Position numbers and translations under genes: made by a program. A DNA stretch of 64,000 nt from an uncultured Lachnospiraceae bacterium (GTDB lineage Bacteria > Bacillota > Clostridia > Lachnospirales > Lachnospiraceae). The first letter of the stretch is position 1; every line of letters begins with the position of its first letter. The notes under the pieces are model-generated. The model worked only from the letters and a program-made list of their open reading frames with translations, was not told the origin of the DNA and did no database searches. Shown here piece after piece: positions 38,981 to 46,969 of the stretch. The stretch lies in NCBI GenBank assembly GCA_951801955.1, contig CATOOV010000004.1:1-64000 (forward strand). The letters run 5' to 3'.

Positions 38981-39736
38981 TTACTCTGCAAGTACCCCAT
39001 GCACTAAAAACCGATATTTTTCGCCCGCTGGCGTACAAGTCATCAAGGTAACCGTTTTCTGTTTGGGCTTGGGAACCACCCCTGTATCATAGAGGCTTCG
39101 TCCTTTTACATTTTTCTGCCACTGTGCATATTCCTTATTTTTTTTAAATTTATGGGTAAAAGAATCCAGCCCCAATTCAGCCACATAACAGGAATAAATT
39201 TTATATTTGTTGACTCCTTTGGGAGTATAAATATAAAATTCAGGATTCTCTTTTAATATTTCCTCCTCCTGATACTGATTTAGTTTGGCAAACATGGACT
39301 TGTCTTTCATATTATGCCCATACAAAAACGTATTGCTGTCACTGAAATCCGCCTCATTTTCCACTTCCATAAAGATACTGCCGCATTTATTCTTTTCCTT
39401 AAAAAAAGTATGGCTCAGATAATACTCATTATCCTTCCCTTGTACAACAGGATAACTGATTCCCAATTTTTCAATTCGAATCCAGCCGACTACATCTGGG
39501 TTAATCTTCCTTAGTTCGTCAAAATCCACCGAAAACCCCTCTTTGGATTCTTTTTGATTCCCGCCAGTAACTTCTTCCTTGGAAGACACCACAAATTTAT
39601 TTAGTTTTAGATATGTCTGTTCTCCTTGGTAATATTCAAGCAGGATTAATCCCAGCTTCACTGCCGCAAACAAAAATACCGCAAGCGCCACAAGAAACAT
39701 CAATATAAATTTCCAGTCTGTTTTTTTTCTAACCAT
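38981..39736 (-). CDS. srtB: Class B sortase
   Basis: YPVVQGKDNEYYLSHTF, FLYGHNMKDKSMFAKL, TLMTCTPAGEKYRFLVHG. Confidence 0.92.
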   Translation of the reverse strand: MVRKKTDWKFILMFLVALAVFLFAAVKLGLILLEYYQGEQTYLKLNKFVVSSKEEVTGGNQKESKEGFSVDFDELRKINPDVVGWIRIEKLGISYPVVQGKDNEYYLSHTFFKEKNKCGSIFMEVENEADFSDSNTFLYGHNMKDKSMFAKLNQYQEEEILKENPEFYIYTPKGVNKYKIYSCYVAELGLDSFTHKFKKNKEYAQWQKNVKGRSLYDTGVVPKPKQKTVTLMTCTPAGEKYRFLVHGVLAE

Positions 39737-39776
39737 ATAACGATAACGCTCCTGACAAAATAAACTTTTCTTTCAT

Positions 39777-39906
39777 TGTATCACACTTGTACACAATTGA
39801 AAACCATCCCTTTTTCTTCAATTGTTATCATCTGACGAATTTTGTACTGTATCATACTTGTACACAGTTAAAAACCGTCCCTTTTCCTTCAACTGTCATT
39901 ATCTGA
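39777..39906. repeat. Tandem 59-bp hairpin repeat, 71-bp period
   Basis: tgtatcacacttgtacacaattgaaaaccatccc...ttcaattgtt repeated as tgtatcatacttgtacacagttaaaaaccgtccc...ttcaactgtc. Confidence 0.8.
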
Positions 39907-40118
39907 TAAGCCATTGTTACACAAATGTACCCCCTCCTTCCGCGCTTTTACAAATATATGTTCTGTCTACATTTTTTGACATAAATATGTTAAATCTACC
40001 TGTAATTAATTCTTCAGTTTGCAAGATTCAAGAACGCCGCCAGCGTTCTTGCTGCGAAGCGCACATCATGCATCGCATGACAAGTTTCTTTTGTTCGCTT
40101 CTGCAATCTGCCAGAGGC

Positions 40119-40204
40119 ATATCAGATGAGGAACCACTCCCGCCACTGAATACTAATAAGTTGCTCACTGCCTATAGAGGCGAGAGTCGTCCCTCATCTG
40201 ATAT
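40119..40204. repeat. Hairpin repeat left of TIR operon
   Basis: ATATCAGATGAGG / CCTCATCTGATAT, with tatagaggcgagagtcgtccc. Confidence 0.7.
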
Positions 40205-40362
40205 CCATGGTACTTGAAAACTGGAGAGGGGCGGGGGATAAAATAGAATTGGGGAGTAAAAGGAATTTACACATCTTAAAGCAACACTTCATATTACATT
40301 TTCCATCCTGGAAACCAGGATTCTGTTTCAATCTCCTAATTTTCATATAAGCGAGGTTTTTT

Positions 40363-40962
40363 ATGTATAAATTCGATATTGCACTTTCCTATGAGGGAGC
40401 ATCAGAAAAACTTGTGCAGGAAGTAGCAGATTTCCTTATTGGCGGGCATCTGCAAGTATTTTATGCACCATATTACCAAAAAGAAATGGTTTCCGCAAAC
40501 CTAAAAAGTGAATTATTTCAAATTTATCAAAATGAATCTTTGGTAAAGGTACTTTTCGTAACTGAGAAATATTTAAAAAGCCAATATACCCAGCTTGAGC
40601 AGCGCAGGGCGCTCAGCAGCACAAAACAAGAGCCCAAACGATTAATAATTGTAAATTTTGTAGGCAAAAAGCTTCCAGAAGAATTAAAGAAATATGTCTA
40701 TCTGAACGGCAGCCTCCCTACCGATGAGATCGCTGACTTTATCATTGACAGGATAAGACAGCTAAAGATTGGTATTTCCAATGCACAAACGTCTCATTCT
40801 CCTATGGCAGATGCTCAAAATATAAGAAAAGATACAACTGCATCTGCACAAACACAATCAGATGCCAAGGGAGTAACCATCAAAAACGTAAACGTGATTG
40901 AGAACAATAACGGGGTCATTTTTGGTGATTCGGCACAAATTGGCAACTTAACCATCAAGTAA
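40363..40962 (+). CDS. TIR-domain-like protein with C-terminal NNNGVIFGDSAQIGNLTIK tail
   Basis: FDIALSYEGASEKLVQEVADFLIGGHLQVFYAPYYQKEM; VLFVTEKYLKSQYTQLEQRRAL aligns with TIR S-x2-Y-x2-S-x2-x3-E segment. Confidence 0.7.
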   Translation: MYKFDIALSYEGASEKLVQEVADFLIGGHLQVFYAPYYQKEMVSANLKSELFQIYQNESLVKVLFVTEKYLKSQYTQLEQRRALSSTKQEPKRLIIVNFVGKKLPEELKKYVYLNGSLPTDEIADFIIDRIRQLKIGISNAQTSHSPMADAQNIRKDTTASAQTQSDAKGVTIKNVNVIENNNGVIFGDSAQIGNLTIK

Positions 40963-40969
40963 CTGGGGA

Positions 40970-42751
40970 GTGAATGCATTGGAACATGAAACAGAAGAAC
41001 AAAAGGACCTTTCTCAATCAGATGATAAAGAAAGCTTTGAATACCACCAAGACTTGGAGCCTGATACAGAAAACAACGACCAACAATACAACAAAGGTTA
41101 CACAAACAATCAGCAAAACACAGATAAGACTGCAAGCCAACAGCAAAATGCCACAAACCAACAACCAGGTGCAAAAGATTATGCAGGACAGCAGCAAAAT
41201 GCCGCAAACCAACAAACGGGTCCAAAAGATTATGCAGGACAACGGCAAAACGCAGAAGCGCCAAAAAATGATGGAACACAGATAAAAGAGCTGTTCAACG
41301 AAAAAAAGAACAAGGAAATTCAAATTTTTATCCAAACTATGAATTTCGTGAAAAACAATTCTGGGGTTGTGTTCGGCGACCATGCAAACATGGATACCCT
41401 CGAAATAGGCAAAAACGAAAAAAATGATGAACATCCAGGACAAACCATCAATTTCTCTGGCAAAAGTAGTATTTTTGAATCAGAAGAAACGCTGATGGAA
41501 TGGATGGGTACACACTACAACGATTTTGAGATGGCTTTTTTGGTTACATTGGCAGTTTTTGAGAGAACCCCTTATTTATGGGTGTACGAAATGGCGGAAG
41601 AACTGTTTGCCCTGTTTCCTTTGGAGGAAGAAGAACGGGAAGCAAAACAGAAGGAAAAAGAAAAAATGCCTAGCAAACAGCGGATCCTGGCAGCAGGCGC
41701 CGGATTGTATCATTCATTCCTCTACAACCATATGGGGGCTGTAACGTATGAATTTATCCGTTTTGTGGAACCAGGTTATACCCATATGGTTTTAAATTGT
41801 GTGTGGAAGGAATTTCTATTTTTCAGGAAAATACTTGTGGATTGGCTGAAAACATACATATTTTGTGAAAATTATTCCAAAATACAAAAAGCGGTAAACG
41901 CATTGGCGCATTTGGCAACCTTTGATTATTACTATTTTGACCAACATATCATTCGTAACTTCCTTGGCGAAAAGAAGATAGAAACGGACTTTGCCGCCGC
42001 ACAGATTCTCACTTACACTTATGAGGATGAACAATATCAAAAAAATATTGCATTACAGTTGAAACATTGGGCAACCCTTGGAAATCTGCATTATTCTTTA
42101 ACGTCATTGATGGTATGTTCCATGGGCAACTGGAATCAAGAACAGGTCGAAGTTATCGTAAACGCCTATTTCAGCCAGGTAACGGCAGAACTTCAAGCGG
42201 GCATACCAGGCGCTTTTTTCTCAAATTTATCTGCATTTTATGAGATTGGTGAGAGAAGATCTGCCTACTTTAAATCCATCGTGTCTGCCCTATATGAGAA
42301 ATTCAGCCACTGTACCCAACGAAAACATCAACCCTTAAAAGAATGTATCATTACAATATTTTTGGTACTTCTTTGGATTGATTATGGAAAATCTCATATT
42401 GATATGGTAAATGAGAAAAGAAACAGGGATATGATCTTTGTTAAAATGACTTTTATCAAGAATGAAGAACGGCAAAAACTGCTGGCATTATGGAACTATG
42501 TATGGAAGAACAGGGGTACCCGCAAAGAAAGCAAAAATCTTTTAGAACTGTATATCTACCAGTATGGAGGATGCAGCCTAAAACAGGCGCAATATCTCAA
42601 ACAATTTTTATACAGTTTTCTAGATACAAGCGAAGACCGCACAGAAATGGATTTTTTCCTGCAAAGGATCGCCTTCAAACAGAAACGCCCTGTAAAACCT
42701 GCACAGCGTGTTCATTACCAGCTTGACCAAAAACCGCAGAAAGGAAGATGA
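40970..42751 (+). CDS. Unknown protein: Q/N-rich 17-aa repeats, NNSGVVFGDHANMDTLEI motif, large helical domain
   Basis: GTG start 8 nt after TIR stop; QQNATNQQPGAKDYAGQ/QQNAANQQTGPKDYAGQ repeats; long ORF overlapping next gene by 4 nt. Confidence 0.75.
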   Translation: MNALEHETEEQKDLSQSDDKESFEYHQDLEPDTENNDQQYNKGYTNNQQNTDKTASQQQNATNQQPGAKDYAGQQQNAANQQTGPKDYAGQRQNAEAPKNDGTQIKELFNEKKNKEIQIFIQTMNFVKNNSGVVFGDHANMDTLEIGKNEKNDEHPGQTINFSGKSSIFESEETLMEWMGTHYNDFEMAFLVTLAVFERTPYLWVYEMAEELFALFPLEEEEREAKQKEKEKMPSKQRILAAGAGLYHSFLYNHMGAVTYEFIRFVEPGYTHMVLNCVWKEFLFFRKILVDWLKTYIFCENYSKIQKAVNALAHLATFDYYYFDQHIIRNFLGEKKIETDFAAAQILTYTYEDEQYQKNIALQLKHWATLGNLHYSLTSLMVCSMGNWNQEQVEVIVNAYFSQVTAELQAGIPGAFFSNLSAFYEIGERRSAYFKSIVSALYEKFSHCTQRKHQPLKECIITIFLVLLWIDYGKSHIDMVNEKRNRDMIFVKMTFIKNEERQKLLALWNYVWKNRGTRKESKNLLELYIYQYGGCSLKQAQYLKQFLYSFLDTSEDRTEMDFFLQRIAFKQKRPVKPAQRVHYQLDQKPQKGR

Positions 42752-43749
42752 GACCAATGAGACAACCGCTTATCACCGTAGAAAACTTTAAATTTACAAT
42801 CTTTGATTCCGTACCAAAGCCAAACGAAGACACAGCATATATCTTATATCGGGAAGGCAGGCAAAAAGATCCCATCTTGGTAATTACAAACCAAAAACCT
42901 GTGTTATCCAGTGACATCCGCTCTGGGAAATTTAATAAAAAAGCCATTATGTCCCTTGCTTTCCGGGAAATACGGGCAGATCGAACCGTTTCCGACGAGA
43001 CAGGACATTATAAATTCTTCCTTTCTGCAAAGGCACTTTATCGCGTCAGGGATGTAACATATGTGTTTGTAAACCACGTAAATATAGACAAAATGGTATC
43101 AAATGCCTTAAACGAGATCTTAGACGCTGTTCACAAGAAATATTCCATTGAAGAGCAAACAGACCTGGAAGACACATTAAAAGTACAACTTCGAAACAAA
43201 TTAAATAACTTGGATTATCTGGAAATTTCTGAGCCGGAACTTACTATAACCGTAGATGAGAGGGCACAGAGAATTATTGACTCCACCTTAGATACCATTG
43301 CCACAAGCGTAATCAATCAGAATCAGGAAGATATCGCAAGCCTGGAAATTGAACAAAAGAAACGTCTAGAACAACAGAAGTATGAGGCACAAAAAGAGGT
43401 ACAGAAGAAAATAAATGCCCTGCAGTTGGAACAAATCAAAGGATTTAATGATGCAAAAGAGGCGGCTGGAGAAAATGCCAGCCTGGTGTTAGCATATCTC
43501 AAAGGTGAGATTAGCAGTGTAGAATTAGACAAGCGTCTGGAAGACAAGAAAGCGAACCATATGATGACAAACCTTCAAGCACTGAAACAATTAGCAGACT
43601 TGCAGGTATTATCAGACCCCGCTCTGGAGCGTGCAGCATTAAAACTGTTGGGGGAAACTACAGCCCAAACACAGGCGGAACAAAATCCACTGCTGGAAAC
43701 AATTGATGCAGAAGATACAATTATTGTGGAGGATGAGGAGAAGTATTGA
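42748..43749 (+). CDS. SPFH/band-7-like protein with C-terminal coiled coil
   Basis: ATGA overlap with upstream gene; beta-rich N-term, LRNKLNNLDYLEISEPELTITVDERAQRIIDS then IEQKKRLEQQKYEAQKEVQKKINALQLEQIKGFNDAKEAAG. Confidence 0.6.
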   Translation: MRPMRQPLITVENFKFTIFDSVPKPNEDTAYILYREGRQKDPILVITNQKPVLSSDIRSGKFNKKAIMSLAFREIRADRTVSDETGHYKFFLSAKALYRVRDVTYVFVNHVNIDKMVSNALNEILDAVHKKYSIEEQTDLEDTLKVQLRNKLNNLDYLEISEPELTITVDERAQRIIDSTLDTIATSVINQNQEDIASLEIEQKKRLEQQKYEAQKEVQKKINALQLEQIKGFNDAKEAAGENASLVLAYLKGEISSVELDKRLEDKKANHMMTNLQALKQLADLQVLSDPALERAALKLLGETTAQTQAEQNPLLETIDAEDTIIVEDEEKY

Positions 43750-43750
43750 T

Positions 43751-44569
43751 ATGAAAAGTATTTATTATGCCATATGGAGCGTGGTTCTAATACTGCCCAT
43801 GCCTTTAAAAATCCTTGCAGAATTGATATTACTAATTTTGGCAGCGGCAATTTCCTGGTTTTTCTTAAAATATCTTCTGTTTGCTGCCAGCAAGCTGCTT
43901 TTCATTCTCAATATTGTAGTCCTTGGGGGCAGCCGGTGGCTGATTGGGAAACTGTTTGACAAAAAAGAACAAGCATATCTGTGGGATGAACGGATTGGAC
44001 ATGCCGGGCAAGTTGTGGCACAATGGCTTAATGAAAAGGGGAAAAATGTAACAAAACTTAAATTTTTCCATTTGCTTTGCAAAAAAGCAGTCTTGATTCT
44101 TCTGGGCTTTGTCTATCTTGCCGCTATCCTTCCTGCTTTCAAACTTGAGAAATTTGTTTCCGATTATTACATAGATAACCTCTATTCTGTCAACCGGATG
44201 TTTGGTAATCTAGAAAAAAAGGCAACAAAAAACAAGAAAGACTATCCCTCTTTTTTGGAAATTGCAGACAAAGAGAAGCAAAAAAAGAAAAAAGCAAAGA
44301 AGAAGAAAAAAGAAGCGGCAGAAAATGCCATTTACTTGGTAATAAAAGAGGATTTACAAAATGCCAACCTGCGGGAATCCCCCAGTATAGAGGGAACAGA
44401 ACTTTGTATCCTCTCACAAGATGACCAGATTATATACTTAAACACGTTTGAAAGTGATTCGGAACGAAACTGGTTAAAGGTAACTGTACCTACCAGAGAC
44501 AATATCGAAGGATGGGTCAGTGAACGGGTCATAAGGGAAGATATCATCGCCACATTAAATTTGCAGTGA
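43751..44569 (+). CDS. Membrane protein with Lys-rich linker and C-terminal SH3b-like domain
   Basis: ATG at 43751, 1 nt after upstream stop; several TMs; KEKQKKKKAKKKKKEA; YLVIKEDLQNANLRESPSIEGTELCILSQDDQIIYL...WLKVTVPTRDNIEGWVSERVI. Confidence 0.7.
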   Translation: MKSIYYAIWSVVLILPMPLKILAELILLILAAAISWFFLKYLLFAASKLLFILNIVVLGGSRWLIGKLFDKKEQAYLWDERIGHAGQVVAQWLNEKGKNVTKLKFFHLLCKKAVLILLGFVYLAAILPAFKLEKFVSDYYIDNLYSVNRMFGNLEKKATKNKKDYPSFLEIADKEKQKKKKAKKKKKEAAENAIYLVIKEDLQNANLRESPSIEGTELCILSQDDQIIYLNTFESDSERNWLKVTVPTRDNIEGWVSERVIREDIIATLNLQ

Positions 44570-44681
44570 TAAATCAACTGATTTGTGCAAACACTTTCTC
44601 AAAGGCAAGCCTTTTCGTAAAATCCCGTCAGTTTTTGCCAACTTTGGTCACTTTGAATTGCTGATTGTCTAACACAAATCG

Positions 44682-44744
44682 TATATCAGAAGTAGGATCA
44701 TTCTCATCATATATAGAGGTGAAAGTTGTCCCACTTCTGATATA
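44682..44744. repeat. Hairpin repeat right of TIR operon
   Basis: TATATCAGAAGT / ACTTCTGATATA with tatagaggtgaaagttgtccc. Confidence 0.7.
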
Positions 44745-44788
44745 ATCAAACAACTACCACATAAATAATGACTTCCTATATTCGATTT

Positions 44789-45439
44789 CTAAAAAGCATT
44801 CAAAATATCAAAATATTCATTAATATTTGAACCCCTCTGTCCTAGCTTTTCCCATTTATAGATAGTATCTACCTTAATTTCAAATTTATGCTTATTTATC
44901 GTCCAACAGTTTCTTACAAAGCATCTATCATGTCTTAATGATGCTAACATGATTTTGCTAGAATTTCCGTTAGAATTAAGAACATGATATATTTTTTCAT
45001 CTGATTTAAAACTGTCAAGGTCTCTATATCCCATTTCCTTAATAATATACTGCTCTACATTCTGCCCTCTATATTTGGATGTATGTAAACAAGCCAGATA
45101 CTCAAAATCCGGATCATTGACAATCAATATATGTGGAGTTCTGCCACTCTTATTTTGTAAAATACAATAATCTAATAATTCTTTTAATCTATTCTTTTCA
45201 CCTTTTTCATCTATAGCCCTATCACCATCAATTATAATAAATTTGGCTATGCAATTTGTGTTTGCATCAATTTTAAGGCTTTCTAAAAAATTGCTATACC
45301 CGCCGCCCTTCATATTTACCAACTTCATAGAAATAGAAAGCCTTAATTGCTGCCTCATTTCATCCACATAATGATACTCTGTGTTTCCCTCACAAAATAC
45401 CTTAAAACTCTTCTTTATCTCCCGTACTTTCCTACTCAA
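44789..45439 (-). CDS. RloB-like TOPRIM protein (AbiLii-type)
   Basis: FKVFCEGNTEYHYVDEM; IIIDGDRAIDE; VNDPDFEYLACLH - RloB pattern. Confidence 0.8.
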   Translation of the reverse strand: MSRKVREIKKSFKVFCEGNTEYHYVDEMRQQLRLSISMKLVNMKGGGYSNFLESLKIDANTNCIAKFIIIDGDRAIDEKGEKNRLKELLDYCILQNKSGRTPHILIVNDPDFEYLACLHTSKYRGQNVEQYIIKEMGYRDLDSFKSDEKIYHVLNSNGNSSKIMLASLRHDRCFVRNCWTINKHKFEIKVDTIYKWEKLGQRGSNINEYFDILNAF

Positions 45440-46712
45440 CAGATGCCCCCCCCAAAATCCCTTTCATATATAGTTCATATATTTTAGCAGTATCATATCG
45501 TACTTCTGGAAAATCAGCTAAGGAATATAATTCCGATTCCAAACTCTCTACATCCTTGGTAATAAAGTAAATTTGTTCCTTCATATAATTCTTTAAATTC
45601 AGATGAAGTACATTATGTGTGGTAAATATAAATTGACCTCGATGTTTCATTCCATTGATAAATGCTATGATACGATCAGACAACACTGGATTTAACACTC
45701 GGTCTATTTCGTCGGCAAATACAATTTTATCCTCATATACCACTTTAAAAATCTGAACAGCCCAAGCAAAAAACTCTCTTACACCGCTGGAATCCTGCCC
45801 CAATTCACGAGAAAATGTATTATTATCCCTCTTTTTCCTTATAATCATGGATTTCGTAAATGGGTGATCCTCGTCAACCACTATCTCTTTGATACTGTAA
45901 TCAATTAATCTAAAAATATCTAAAAATCTTGGATCATATAAAATTTGCAAATCTTCATCTTCATTTCTCATAGATTTGTAAATATCATAATTAATAATAT
46001 TTGTCTCTGGACATAAAGTTTTTCTTATCCAATCAGTAAAATTTACTGCATGTTCATTCCCTAAGATGGCCAATTTCGTGATAAATAACCCCATATGCTT
46101 CTGACTATTTATTGCATTTTTCAATAACAATTCCATTTCTGGTTCAAAACCAGGGATATCATATTTATATTTTGCACATAATATCGTATTACAACTATTT
46201 TTTTGTTCACATTCCTCTTCTTCACATTCTAATTTGTATTCCTCCCGAAACACAGATAACACTTTTCTATATTTGTGCTTCCATTGGTTTTTTAAACTTA
46301 ATTCCTCTTTGATAATGCCACAGGAATCTATTTTGAGATCGTATTTATAAAAATAATTATTCTTTGATCGTATCTCAATATCAAAACACTGTTCTGTATG
46401 GTTATTTTTCATACATTTTCCTTTTATATTATTTACATGTATTTTAGATCTATATGCCTTCACACTTTCATTATCCCGAACAAAGGACTGCAAATATTCT
46501 AAACTCCTGACAAAATTAGATTTTCCTCCTGCATTTTCTCCTACAATAACTGCAGTTTTTAGTATATCGCATTTTTGTCCTAAAGAAACAAAATTATCAG
46601 GAAACCTTTGTTTTACCTTTGTTTTTGGAGCAATCATGGAAAATTCTACATTTTCCTGAAAAGACATAAAATTCTCAAATCTATAATTCAATAGCATCTT
46701 ATCTCCCTCCAA
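45432..46712 (-). CDS. AAA ATPase, RloA/AbiLi-like
   Basis: MLLNYRFENFMSFQENVEFSMIAP; Walker A VGENAGGKSNFVRSL; Walker B IVFADEIDR; overlaps RloB start. Confidence 0.82.
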   Translation of the reverse strand: MEGDKMLLNYRFENFMSFQENVEFSMIAPKTKVKQRFPDNFVSLGQKCDILKTAVIVGENAGGKSNFVRSLEYLQSFVRDNESVKAYRSKIHVNNIKGKCMKNNHTEQCFDIEIRSKNNYFYKYDLKIDSCGIIKEELSLKNQWKHKYRKVLSVFREEYKLECEEEECEQKNSCNTILCAKYKYDIPGFEPEMELLLKNAINSQKHMGLFITKLAILGNEHAVNFTDWIRKTLCPETNIINYDIYKSMRNEDEDLQILYDPRFLDIFRLIDYSIKEIVVDEDHPFTKSMIIRKKRDNNTFSRELGQDSSGVREFFAWAVQIFKVVYEDKIVFADEIDRVLNPVLSDRIIAFINGMKHRGQFIFTTHNVLHLNLKNYMKEQIYFITKDVESLESELYSLADFPEVRYDTAKIYELYMKGILGGASVE

Positions 46713-46808
46713 ACAATTTTTTGTTTTATTATTATATATTAACCATTATAATTCATTTTATGTTATGTATCAAACCATTATTTTGTTTTATTAATATACT
46801 TCCCAATA

Positions 46809-46868
46809 CAAAAAAAATGGCACAGAAAAATGTTATGTGAAAATATATTCAAAAACATTTTCCGTGCC
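46809..46868 (-). terminator. Terminator of MacAB-like operon
   Basis: Minus strand GGCACGGAAAATGTT...AACATTTTTCTGTGCC followed by ATTTTTTTTG. Confidence 0.8.
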
Positions 46869-46969
46869 GCCTCTTTATTGCCTGACAAAGAGGATCCTGA
46901 TGTCTGAGCATTGTCAAACAACCTCACCCAGTATCGTATCCCTGTATTGTCAGTAAAGTATCCTTATCC

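Noticed and set aside
38981-39736. Sortase B and XrtG as one system
   Set aside because: Genes are separated by the rpsF block and other genes, and no NPxTN-like substrate was seen nearby; treated as independent sorting systems.
40815-41443. Minus-strand ORFs opposite the TIR operon (40815-41279, 41018-41443)
   Set aside because: Antisense to Q/N-rich repeats; hydrophobic Leu/Val composition is what reverse-complement Gln/Asn codons give.
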